Shown one piece after another: positions 7,958 to 19,900 of a stretch of DNA of 64,000 nt. Position numbers and translations under genes: made by a program. Source of the stretch: Kitasatospora aureofaciens (GTDB lineage Bacteria; Actinomycetota; Actinomycetes; Streptomycetales; Streptomycetaceae); assembly GCF_019192735.1 (NCBI RefSeq), contig NZ_JAHTKP010000026.1:1-64000 (forward strand), read 5' to 3'. Each line of letters opens with the position of its first letter. The first letter of the stretch is position 1. The notes below the pieces were generated by a model. The model saw only the letters and a list, made by a program, of their open reading frames with translations. It was not told the DNA's origin and ran no database searches.

Positions 7958-10900
7958 TTACTCCTGCCCGCGCAGCCACTCCTCCACGATCTGCGCGGTC
8001 AGGGCCGAGTCCTCCCGGATCATCGAGAGGTGGTCGGCGTCCACGGCCCGCACCTGCGCGCCGGGCACCAGCGGCTCGGCCTGCGGGCGCTGCTCGATGG
8101 GGGCCGCGTCGGCGCCGACCATGGCCCGGTCGCAGGTGACCAGCAGGACGGGGGCCGAGGTGTGCTGGACCTCCAGGCGGTTGAGCAGCACCATCCAGCG
8201 GCCCATCGCGGACAGCCGGGAGTTGGTCAGCCGCACCGGCGAGGTGTCCGCGCCGGTGAAGTTGAGCCGCATCATGCCGGTGTAGTCGGTGCCCTCGTCC
8301 GCGTTGTGCTGGAAGCTCAGCGTGTCGAACAGCACCACGCCCGCCGGGCGGATACCCCAGGTGTGTTCCAGCAGGCCGGCCGCCGCGTAGGCGAAGGAGC
8401 CGCCGGAGGAATGGCCGGCGAGGACGAAGGGGTGACCGTCACTGGCGCGCAGAGCGCTCTCGGCGATCACCCGGGTGGCGACCTCGGGCGTGGCCGGAAG
8501 CCGCTCGCCGGTGGCGAAGCCGACCAACGGCAGGGCCGACACCTCGCGCTCGCCCCGGAAGTGGGCGGCGAGCCGGGAGTACTGGTGGATGCCGGCGTTG
8601 GCGGTGGGCGCGCTGACGCAGATCAGCCGGGTGGGGCGCGGCCCCTCGGCGAGCCTGGTCGCCCACGGCAGGTCCTCCAGTTCGGCGGTCGCCTCGAAGC
8701 TGGGGCGCAGCGCCGCGACCGTCGCCAGCATCCGCTGGGCCTCGGGGATCTTCCCGTTACCCAGGGCGTCCATGAACAGCCGTTCCAGGGAGTCGAGTTC
8801 GGGTTCTCCGCCGGGCATGAGGACCACGCCTTCGCCCTCGGTGTCCTCGCTGGGCCGGTTGGACAGCTCGCTGCGGATCCAGGAGGCCAGCTCGACGGGC
8901 GACCGGCTGTCGAAGACCACGGTCGCTGGCAGCCGCAGGCCGGTGACGGCGGCGAGCCGGTTGCGCAGCTCGACGGCGGTCAGCGAGTCGAACCCGAGCT
9001 CGTAGAAGTCGCGTTCGGCCGCGACGGCCTCCGGCGAGGGGTGTCCGAGGACGGTGGCGGCCTCGGCCCGGACGGTGTCGACCAGGTACCGCATCCGGTC
9101 GCGCTCGGTGAGGTCCAGGAGCTGCTGGACGAAGCCGGCCGCCGCGTCGGTGCCGCCCGCGGCGGCTGCGGCGGTGCGCCGGGCGGTGCGGACCAGTCCG
9201 CGGAACAGCGGCGGCACCTCGCCCTGGGGGCGCATCGCCCCGGCGGCCAGCCCGATCGGGATGACCAGCGGTTCGGCGGAGCCGAGGGCGGCCTCGAACA
9301 GGGCCAGGCCCTGCTCGACGGAGAGCGGCGGGATGCCGCCCGACTGCATGCGCCGCATGTCCGTCTCGCTGAGCTCGCTGGTCATGCCGGCGTCCTGCAC
9401 CCAGGGGCCCCAGGCGAGCGAGGTGCCGGCCAGGCCGAGCGACCTGCGGTGGTCGACCAGGGTGTCCAGGAAGGCGTTGGCGGCGGCGTAGTTGCCCTGG
9501 CCGGGGCTGCCCATCACGCCCGCGATGGACGAGAAGGTGACGAAGGCGGCCAGGTCGAGGTGCCGGGTGAGGTCGTGCAGCTGCCAGACCGCGTCGACCT
9601 TGGGCCGGAGCACGGCGGACAGCCGCTCGGGGGTGAGCGAGGTGATGATGCCGTCGTCCAGCACACCGGCGGTGTGGATCACGGCGGTGAGCGGGTGCTC
9701 GGCCGCGATCCCGGCGAGCAGCGCCTCCGTGGCGGCCCGGTCGGCGGTGTCGCACGCGGCCACCCGGGCCTCGGCCCCGAGCGCGGCCAGCTCGGCGAGC
9801 AGGTCGGCGGCGCCGGGCGCGTCGGGCCCGCGCCGGCTGGTCAGGAGCAGGTGGCGGGTGCCGTTGACGGCCAGTCGGCGGGCCAGGTGGCGGCCGAGGG
9901 CGCCGGTGCCACCGGTGATCAGCACGGTGCCGTCCGGGTTCCAGACCGGCGGCATGGTCAGCACGGTCCGGGTGGCGGGCCGCTCGGCGGCGAGGGCGGT
10001 GCGCGCGTCCCGGATGTCATACCGGGCGAGCGGCGGCGGGGTGACCTCGCCCCGGTCGGCCAGGGCGACCAGCTCCGCCAGGAGCGTGCCGACCTGCTCG
10101 GGGTCCGGTGCGGGCAGCTGTGCGAGAGCGTCCGCGTCCAGGACGAGATCCGTGCCCGCTGCGCCGTGCTCGACGAGCCGCTCGGACGGCAGGCCGTAGC
10201 CGAGCAGGGCGTCGCGCAGTTCGGCGGGTGCCGTCGCGGACACCTCGGCGCCGAGCCGCAGCACGAGCTGGACGGCGGCGGTGGCCGGTCCGGTGGCGAC
10301 GGCGTGCACGTGGACGGTCCGGCCGGCGGGTTCGCGGCCGAGGGCCTGACGGGCGGGGACGAAGTCGGCGGCCAGGGCGGCGGCCTGCTCGAAGGACCAG
10401 CCGTCCGGCACCCGGGCCAGCAGTCGCCGGTCGGCGACCGCCACCGGTCCGGCCGGCAGCACGCCGAGGACCCGGTCGCCCGGGCGCAGGCCGGACACGC
10501 CGTCACCGACCGCGGTGACCAGGCCGGCCACCCCGGTGGTGAGTCCCTGCACCGCGGCCCGCACGGCGAGGGCGACCTGCCCGGCCGCGGGCGGCTCGGC
10601 CGCCTCCGGCCAGGGCACCAGCGCCGCGTCCTCGACGTTCCCGCCGTCGGCGGCCGCCAGCCGCCAGAGGGTGCCCGCCGGGGGCAGCAGTCCGGGCGCG
10701 TCCGCCAGCCGGGCCAGCCGGCCGACCCGCAGCGTGCCGCCCCGGACGGCGAACTGGGCCTCGCCGTCGGCCAGTAGGCCGGGCAGCAGCGGCAGGACGG
10801 CGGCCACGTCCTCGGTGCGTTCGACGTCGAGCAGGGCGAACCGGCCGGGGTGCTCGGAGTTCGCCGAGCGGACCAGGCCCCACACGGCGCCGCCGGGCAG

Positions 10901-13900
10901 GTCCCGGACGGTCTCGCGGTCCGCGGCGCGGATCGCGTGGCGGGTCACGAACACCAGGTACGAAGCGGCCGCCCGCTCCTCGGCCAGCCACTCCTGGACG
11001 AGGGCCAGGACGCGGGCGGTGTGCGCGTGGACGGCGTCGGGCACGTCGCCGTCCGGGGCCGGGAGGGAGACCAGGACCAGGTCCGGAACCGGCCGCCCGA
11101 GGTCCGCGAGGTCCGCGAGGTCCGCGAGGGTCGCGGCCGAGGAGCCGGTGCCGCAGTCGTCCGGGCCGAGCGCCGTGCACCGCGGCGGGTTGGCGGCGGC
11201 CGGTGCGACGGGGGCGGGGACCCACTCGATCCGGAACAGCGGGTCGCGGCCGGTCCGGGCGGCGGCAGCGGTGGCCTGCGGGGTGCGCAGGGCAACCGAG
11301 GCCACCGTCAGCACGGCCCCGCCGGCCGGGTCGGTGGCGGTGACGGACACCGTGTCCTCGCCGAGGCGGAGGATGCGCACCCGCAGGGTGGCGGCGCCCC
11401 CGGCGTGCAGCGCGACGCCCTGCCAGGCGTGCGGCTGCGGGAGCTGCTCCTCGGTGCCGACGCCGAGCAGGACGGCCGCGTGCAGCGCGGCATCGAGAAG
11501 GGCGGGGTGAAGGCCGAAGTAGCGCGCGTCCTCGGCCGGTTCGGCGGGCAGCGCGACCTCGGCGAACACCTCCTCGCCACGCAGCCAGGCCGCGCGCAGC
11601 CCCCGGAACGCCGGGCCGCGCCCGGGCTCGCGGTAGAAGCCGTCGAGGTCGACGGCGAGCGCGCCGGCCGGGGGCCAGGCGGCCTGGCCGAGCTCCGGCA
11701 GCTCCGCCTCCTGCGGGACGAGGGTGCCGGTGGCACAGCGCGTCCACGGTTCGTCGGGGGCGGCGTCGCCGGGGCGGGCGTAGCAGGCCACCGGGCGCGC
11801 GCCGGTGTCGTCCGGCGCGCCGACCCGCACCTGCACCACGGGCTCGTCGTCCTCGGACAGCGGCAGCGGCTCACCGAGCGTCAGCTCCGCGATCCGGCCG
11901 CAGCCGACCTGGTCGCCGGCCCGGACGGCCAGTTCGACGAACCCGGCGGCGGGGAAGGCCGGGCGGCCGGCGATCCGGTGGTCCAGCAGCCACGGGTGGA
12001 CGCGCAGCGCCAGGCGGCTGGTGAACAGCACCCCGTCCGCGTCGGCGAGCGGGACGGCGGCGCCGAGCAGCGGGTGCTCGGCCGGGACCAGCCCGACGGA
12101 GGTGACGTCGCCGGAGAGCGCGGCCGGGCGCGGCCAGTAGCGGCGGTGCTGGAAGGCGTAGGTGGGCAGCTCGACCCGGCGGGCGCCGGTGCCGTCGAAC
12201 AGCCGGGCCCAGTCGACCGGGACGCCGGCCGCGTACAGCCGGGCCAGGCCGGTCAGCAGCGCGCGCTCGTCGGCGCGGTCCCTTCGCAGCGTGGTGGCCG
12301 TCACGCGGTCCGTCCCGTCGTCGCCGAGGCTCTGCTCGGCGAGGGCCTGCTCGGCAAGGGCCGTGAGCACGCCGTCGGGGCCGAGTTCGAGGAAGGCTGA
12401 CACGCCGGCCGCGCGGAGGGTGCGGATGCCGTCGGCGAAGCGGACGGCCTCGCGGACGTGGCGCACCCAGTAGTCGGGGGTGCGGAGCTGGTCGGTCTCG
12501 GCCAGGGCGCCGGTGAGGTTGGAGACGACGGGGACGGAAGGTGCCTGGAACGACAGGCCGTTGAGGACGGCTCGGAAGTCCTCCAGCATCGGGTCCATGA
12601 GCGGGGAGTGGAAGGCGTGGGAGACGCGCAGGCGAGTTGTCTTCCGGTCGGCGAAGTGGGCCTCGATCGCGGCGACGGCCTCCTCGGTGCCGGAGACGAC
12701 GACCGAGGACGGGCCGTTCACGGCGGCGATCGAAACGAAGTCACCCAGCAGCGGCAGGACTTCGTCCTCCCTCGCCTGCACGGCGAGCATCGCACCACCC
12801 GCCGGGAGCGCCTGCATCAGGCGTCCGCGGGCCGCCACCAGGGCACACGCATCGGCCAGGGAGAACACCCCTGCCACGTGCGCGGCCGCGACCTCGCCGA
12901 TCGAGTGGCCGGCGACGAACTCCGGCCGCACGCCCAGGGATTCGACCAGGCGGTAGAGCGCCACCTCGACCGCGAACAGCCCGGCCTGGGCGTACACCGT
13001 CTGATTCAGCAGCTCCTCGTCCTCGCCCCACACGACACTGCGCAGCGGCTGCTCCAGGTGCTCGTCCAGTCCCGCACACACCGCGTCGAAGGCGTCGGCG
13101 AACACCGCGAACCGATGGTACAACTCCCGTCCCATGCCGAGCCGTTGCGAGCCCTGCCCGGAGAACAGGAACGCCGTCGAGCGGTCCGCCGCGACGGCGC
13201 GGGCGACCTCGGTCAGGCCCTCGGCGCAGGCGAGCAGCACGGCGCGGTGCTCGAAGCCGGAGCGCCCCGAGGCGAGGGAGTACCCGATGTCCAGCGGGGA
13301 CAGTTCGAGCGCGGAGGCGCGGCCGAGGTGGGTCTCCAGCGCCGCGTCGGAGCGGCCCGTCAGCACCCACGGGACGACGGCGGGCAGCACCCGCTGCTCC
13401 TCGGTGCTCTCCGCGGCGGCCGGCGCCTGTTCGAGGATCACGTGCGCGTTGGTGCCGCTGATCCCGAACGAGGACACCCCGGCCCGCCAGGGACGGCCGA
13501 CCTCCGGCCAGTCCCGCGGCTCCGCCAGCAGTTCGACCGCGCCCGCCGACCAGTCCACCTGCGAGGACGGCCGGTCGAGGTGCAGGGACTTCGGCAGCAC
13601 GCCGTGCTTCATGGCGAGCACCGTCTTGATCACGCCCGCGACGCCGGCGGCGGCCTGGGTGTGGCCGATGTTCGACTTGAGCGAGCCCAGCAGCAGCGGC
13701 CGCTCGGGGTCGCGCCCGCGCCCGTAGGTGGCGAGCAGCGCCTGGGCCTCGATCGGGTCGCCCAGGGCGGTGCCGGTGCCGTGGCCCTCGACCGCGTCCA
13801 CGTCGGCGGCCGACAGTCCGGCGCTCGCCAGGGCCTGGCGGATCACCCGCTGCTGGGACGGGCCGTTGGGGGCGGTCAGACCGTTGGAGGCGCCGTCCTG

Positions 13901-16900
13901 GTTGACCGCGGAGCCGCGGACCACGGCGAGCACCGGGTGCCCGTTGCGGCGGGCGTCGGAGAGCCGTTCCAGCGCCAGCATGCCCACGCCCTCGGACCAG
14001 TTGGTGCCGTCGGCGGCGTCCGAGTAGGCCTTGCAGCGGCCGTCCGCGGCGAGCCCGTTCTGGACGGTGAAGCCCGCGAAGCTCACCGGCGTCGTCATCA
14101 CGGTCACCCCGCCGGCCAGCGCGAGAGCGCACTCGCCGTTGCGGAGCGCCTGGGTGGCCCAGTGGAGGGCGACCAGGGAGGAGGAGCAGGCGGTGTCGAC
14201 GGTGACGGCGGGCCCCTCCAGGCCGAGGGTGTAGGAGATCCGGCCGGACAGCACGCTCGACGCCAGGCCGGTGCCGGCGTGGCCGCCGATGTCCTCGCGC
14301 GAGTTCATCATGAGGGTCGCGTAGTCCAGGCCGTTGGTGCCGACGAAGACGCCGGTCCGGCTGCCCTGGAGCTGCTGGGGGTCGACGCCGGCGCGTTCCA
14401 GCGCCTCCCAGGCGGTCTCCAGCAGCAGGCGCTGCTGCGGGTCCATCGCCAGCGCCTCGCGCGGCGAGATCCCGAAGAACGCGGCGTCGAAGTCGGCCAC
14501 GCCCTCGATGAACCCGCCTTCCAGGGTGGCGCTGCGGCCGCGCCCGTCCCGGTCGCCGACCAGGAGGGTGCGCAGGTCCCAGCCGCGGTCCTCGGGGAAG
14601 CCGGCGATGCCGTCGCCGCCCTCGGCGACCAGGCGCCACAGCTCGTCCGGCGTGCTCACCCCGCCGGGCAGGCGGCAGGCCATGCCGACGATGGCGATCG
14701 GGTCGCCGTCGACGGCGGCGGTGCCGGCGGCGGGGAACTGCGGAGCGGCCGCGGGCGTGTCCAGGAGCTCGGACAGCAGGTACTCGGCCAGCGCATGGGC
14801 GGTCGGATAGTCGTACACCGAGGTGGCGGGCAGCTTGAGGCCGGTCGCCAGGCCCAGCCGGGCCGGAAGTTCGACGGCCGTCAGCGAGTCGAAGCCCAGG
14901 TCGCGGAACTTGCGGTCCGGTGCGACCGCCGACCGGTCGGCGTAGCCGAGCACCGCCGCGACGTGTGTGCGGACGAGGTCGGTGAGGACGGTGACCCGCT
15001 CGCCCGCCGAGAGCGCGCGGAGCCGCCCGGTGAGTTCGGAGGCGCCCGCGACGTACTCCCTGCGCGCCGCGTCCGCGGCCGCCAGGGCCGGCCGGGCGGC
15101 CGGGAGCTCCCGCAGCAGCGGGTTCCCGCGCAGCCCGACCAGGCCGTCCAGGATCTGCGGCTGCGTCAGGTCCAGCAGCACCAGCGCCGGGGCCGGGCGG
15201 GTGACGGCCTGCCGCAGGGCGGCCAGGGCGAGTTCGGGGTGCAGGGCGGGGACGGCCGAGCGCTGCGGCCGGCCGTCGGCGTCCGCCGGGCCGGAGTACT
15301 CCGCGCCGACCCAGGCGCCCCACGCGATCGACGTGGCGGGCAGGCCCTCGGCCCGGCGCCGCTGGGCGAGCGCGTCCAGTACGGCGACCGGGGCCGCGAG
15401 GGCGGCCCGGCCCGGGGTGCCGACTGCGCCCGCCACGGACGAGCAGAGCACGAAGGCCGTCAGGTCGTGGCCGCGGGTCAGCTCGTCCAGGTGGAGGGCG
15501 GCCTGCGCCCTGGCCCGGTGGACGGCGGCGAAGCGCTCCGGCGTCAGGTCGTCCAGGACCCCGTCGTCCACGGCACCCGCCGCGTGGACGACGGCGGTGA
15601 GTGGTGCGTCCTCGGGCAGCACGGCCAGCAGGGCGGTCAGCGCCCCCCGGTCGGCGACGTCGCAGGCCGCGAGGGTCACCTCGGCGCCCAGCGCCCGCAG
15701 CTCCTCCGCGAGTTCTGCGGCGCCCGGGGCGTCCGGCCCCCGGCGGCTCGCCAGCAGCAGGTGGCTCGCGCCCGCTCCGGCGAGCCAGCGGGCCAGGTGG
15801 GCGCCCCGACCGCCGGTGCCGCCGGTGACCAGCACCGTGCCCCGGGTCTCCCCCGGCATCCAGCCCGCGTCCGGCGAGCCCGCCGGGGCCGGGGTCAGGC
15901 GGCGCCCGTACACGGCGGTGGAGCGGATCGCGAGCTGGTCCTCGCCGTCCGTCCCGGCGAGGACGGCGGCGAGCCGGCGCACCGCGCCCTGGTCCGGTGC
16001 CTCGGGCAGGTCGATCAGCCCGCCCCACTGCTCGGGGTGCTCCAGCGCCGCGACCCGGCCGAGACCCCACACGGCGGCCTGCTCCGGCGCGCTCGGCGCC
16101 TCGGTGCGGGCGACCGCGACCGCGCCGCGCGTCAGGCACCACAGCGGGGCGGTCATCTCGGCGTCGCGCAGCGCCTGCATCAGGGTGGCCGTGGCGGCGG
16201 CCGGCGGCTCGCCCGGGGACAGGGCCAGGAGGGACAGCACGCCGGCGAACGGGCGTCCGGTCGACGGCAGTTCGCGCAGGAGAGCCGCCAGTTCGGTCCG
16301 CTCCGGCGCCCGCACGGTCAGGCTCAGCGCGTCCGGGCCGACGGCCTCGACGGCCGCCGCCGCCCACGCCTCGTCACCGCCCTCGGCCGGTGCCACGACC
16401 AGCCACGGGCCGCTCGGCCGGGCCGACGACACACCCGGCAGCGCGCGCCAGGACTCGTGGAAGCGGAGCGCGTCCAGCAGGGACTGGTCGCGGTGGTGGC
16501 GCCGCCAGGCCGACAGGGCGGGCAGCACCGCGCCGAGCGCGTCGCCGTCCACGGCGAGGTCGGCCGCCAGCGCGTCCAGGTCCTCGCCCTCGACTGCGGC
16601 CCAGAAGCGGGCGTCCAGCGGGTCGTCCGGCGCAGTCGCCCGGCCCGTCAAGGCGTGGGGCTGCGTCTGGGGCCAGTAGCGCTCGCGCTGGAAGGCGTAG
16701 GTGGGCAGGTCGACGCGCCGGGCGCCGGTGCCGTCGAACAGCCGGGCCCAGTCGACGGGCACGCCGACGACGTGCAGGCCGGCGAGTGCGGTGAGCAGGG
16801 TGCCCTCCTCGGGACGATCCCTGCGGCAGGCCGGCAGCACGACGGCGTCCGACGTGTCGGCGAGCGTCTCGCGCACGGCCGGGGACAGGGCGGCGTCCGG

Positions 16901-19900
16901 ACCGAGCTCCAGGAAGTCGGTGGCGCCGTGGGCGTGGAGGGTGCGGATGCCGTCGGCGAAGCGGACGGCCTCGCGGACGTGGCGCACCCAGTAGCCGGAG
17001 GTGCGGAGCTGGTCGGGGCCGGCGAGGTCGCCGGTGAGGTTGGAGACGATCGGGAGGGTCGGCTCGGCGAAGGTGAGGCCGTCGAGGACCGTGCGGAAGT
17101 CGTCCAGCATCGGGTCCATGAGCGGCGAGTGGAAGGCGTGGGAGACGCGCAGCCGGGTCGTCCTGCGGTCGGCGAAGTGGGCCTCGATCGCGGCGACGGC
17201 CTGTTCGGTGCCGGAGACGACGACCGAGGACGGGCCGTTGACGGCCGCGATCGAGACGAAGTCGGTGAGGAGGGGCAGGACTTCGTCCTCGGTGGCCCGG
17301 ACGGCGAGCATCGCGCCGCCGGACGGAAGCGCCTGCATCAGGCGTCCACGGGCCGCGACCAACGCGCAGGCGTCGGCGAGCGAGAAGACTCCGGCGACGT
17401 GAGCTGCGACGATCTCGCCGATCGAGTGTCCGGCGACGAACTCCGGGCGTACGCCGAGGGATTCGACCAGGCGGTAGAGCGCGACCTCGACGGCGAACAG
17501 CCCGGCCTGGGCATGCGCCGTCTGGTTGAGCAGGTCTTCGTCCTCGCCCCACACGACACTGCGGAGAGGCTGCTCCAGGTGCTCGTCCAGCCCCGCGCAC
17601 ACCGCGTCGAAGGCCTCCGCGAAGGCAGGGAAGCGGTGGTACAACTCCCGTCCCATGCCGAGGTGTTGAGCGCCCTGCCCGGAGAACAGCAGGGCCGGCC
17701 TGCGCTCGCCGTCGGCGACTCCGCGGGCCGCCTCGACGCCGTCCAGCAGCACCGCACGGTGCGTGAACCGCGGCCGCCCGGCGGCCAGGGACAGACCGAC
17801 GTCCAGCGGCGACCCGACTGGCTCTGCGAGCCGCGCGACCTGCGCGTCCAGCGCGGCCTCGGACTTGCCCGACAGCACCCACGGCACCACACCGGGCACG
17901 ACCGACGGGTTCACCACGGGAGCATCGGTCGGCGGCGCCTGCTCGACGATCACGTGCGCGTTCGTCCCGCTGATCCCGAAGGCCGACACGCCGGCCCGAC
18001 GCGGCCTGCCCGTGTCCGGCCACCCGACCGCCTCCGTGAGCAGCCGGACGTCCCCGGCCGTCCAGTCCACGTGCGAGGACGGCGCGTCCACGTGCAGCGT
18101 CCTCGGCAGTACACCGTGCTGCATGGCGAGAACGGCCTTGATCACGCCGGCCGCACCGGCGGCGGCCTGGGTGTGGCCGAGGTTCGACTTCAACGAGCCG
18201 AGCAGCAGGGGGTGTTCGCGCTCCTGTCCGTACGTGGCGAGCAGCGCCTGCGCCTCGATGGGGTCGCCCAGGGTGGTGCCGGTGCCGTGCGCCTCGACCG
18301 TGTCCACGTCGGCGGCCGACAGACCGGCGTTGGCCAGGGCCTGGCGGATCACCCGCTGCTGCGACGGGCCGTTGGGGGCGGTCAGGCCGTTGGAGGCGCC
18401 GTCCTGGTTGACGGCGGAGCCGCGTACGACGGCCAGCACCGGGTGCCCGTTGCGCTGCGCGTCGGAGAGCCGTTCGAGCACCAGCACGCCGGCGCCCTCC
18501 GACCAGCCGGTCCCGTCGGCGGCGTCGGCGAACGCCTTGCACCGGCCGTCGGGGGCCAGTCCGCCCTGCCGGGTGAAGCCAGGGAAGCCGAGCGACGAGG
18601 ACATCACGGTGACGCCACCGGCCAGGGCGAGCGAGCACTCACCGCTGCGGAGTGACTGTGAGGCGAGGTGCATTGCCACGAGCGAGGAGGAGCATGCGGT
18701 GTCGACGGTGACCGCCGGCCCTTCCAGGCCGAAGGTGTAGGAGATCCGGCCGGAGACCACGCTCGCGGCGAGCCCCGTGCTCGCGTGGCCCTCGATGTCC
18801 TCCTGCGCGTTCATGACGAGCGTCAGGTAGTCCTGGCCGCCGGTGCCGACGAAGACGCCGGTCCGGCTGCCGCGCAGGGACACCGGGTCGATGCCGGCGC
18901 GCTCGACGGCCTCCCAGGAGGTCTCCAGCAGCAGCCGCTGCTGCGGGTCCATGGCCAGTGCCTCGCGCGGCGAGATCCCGAAGAAGGCGGCGTCGAAGTC
19001 GGCCACGCCGTGCAGGAAGCCACCCTTCGCGGTGGCGCTGCGCCCCCGGTCGCCGGGTCCGCCGCCGAGCAGGGTGTCGAGGTCCCAGCCGCGGTCGGTC
19101 GGGAAGTCGGAGATGCCCTCGCGTCCTTCGGAGAGCAGTTCCCACAGCTCCTCGGGCGAGCCGATCCCGCCGGGCAGCCGGCAGGCCATGCCGACGATGG
19201 CGATCGGGTCGTCCGCGACGGAGGAGGCGGAGAGGGCCAGGACCTGGGTCTCGTCCTGTTGGCCGAGCACCTCCGCGAGGACGTGCTCGGCGATCGCGGT
19301 GGGGGTCGGGTAGTCGAAGACGAGGGTGGCCGGGAGGCGCAGGCCAATGACGGCGGTGAGGCGGTTGCGCAGCTCCAGGGCGGTGAGGGAGTCAATGCCG
19401 AGGTCGTGGAAGTCGCGGTCGGCGGCGACGGCCTGCGGCGAGGCGTGGCCGAGGACGGCGGCGGCCTCGGTGCGAACGAGGTCGACGACATGCCGCAGCC
19501 GGTCGCTCTCGCGCAGCTCGTACAGGCGGCTGGCGAGGGCGGTCACGGTCCCCGAGCCGACGGAGGCGGCCGCACGGCGTCCGCCGGGCATCAGGGCGCG
19601 GAACATCGTCGGCACCTCACCGCGCGGACGTTCCCCACCCGCCAGGCGGCCGATCGGCACGAGGTAGGGCTCGTCGATGCCCATCGCGGCATCGAGCAGC
19701 GCCAGACCGTCCTCCTCGGTCAGCGGCGGGACGCCGGAGGAACGGATGCGATGCAGATCCGCCTCAGACAGCGTCCCCGTCATACCGGCGGTGGGCACCC
19801 ACGCGCCCCAGCCCAACGACTGGGCGGGCAAGCCCTGTTGGCGACGCCACTGCGCCAGCGCGTCCAGGAACACGTTCGCCGCCGCATAGTTGCCCTGGCC

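Larger units (their letters stand above)
8840..14711 (-). other. PKS module C3: KS-AT(malonyl)-DH-ER(decayed)-KR(B)-ACP
   Basis: KS Cys3360, AT Ser3788 and HAFH at 3883. The DH has HxxxGxxxxP (His4096) and the second catalytic Asp4258 in HPALLDAALH, so it looks active. Residues about 4529-4772 are recognisably an enoylreductase by flanks such as GTLWRLA, GDRVLGVLP and VPDGWSFEQAAAL. That domain is shortened and has lost its nucleotide-binding glycines. The KR is intact (GGTGALG, LDD, Tyr4926). Predicted outcome is an alpha,beta-double bond next to the lactone, unless the ER retains activity. Confidence 0.9.

Noticed and set aside
9950..10680. A frameshift or sequencing error as the cause of the short ER in C3.
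   Set aside because: The frame is open and the flanks on both sides are in the same frame. Losses are spread over several motifs, including substitutions, which fits gradual decay better than one error.
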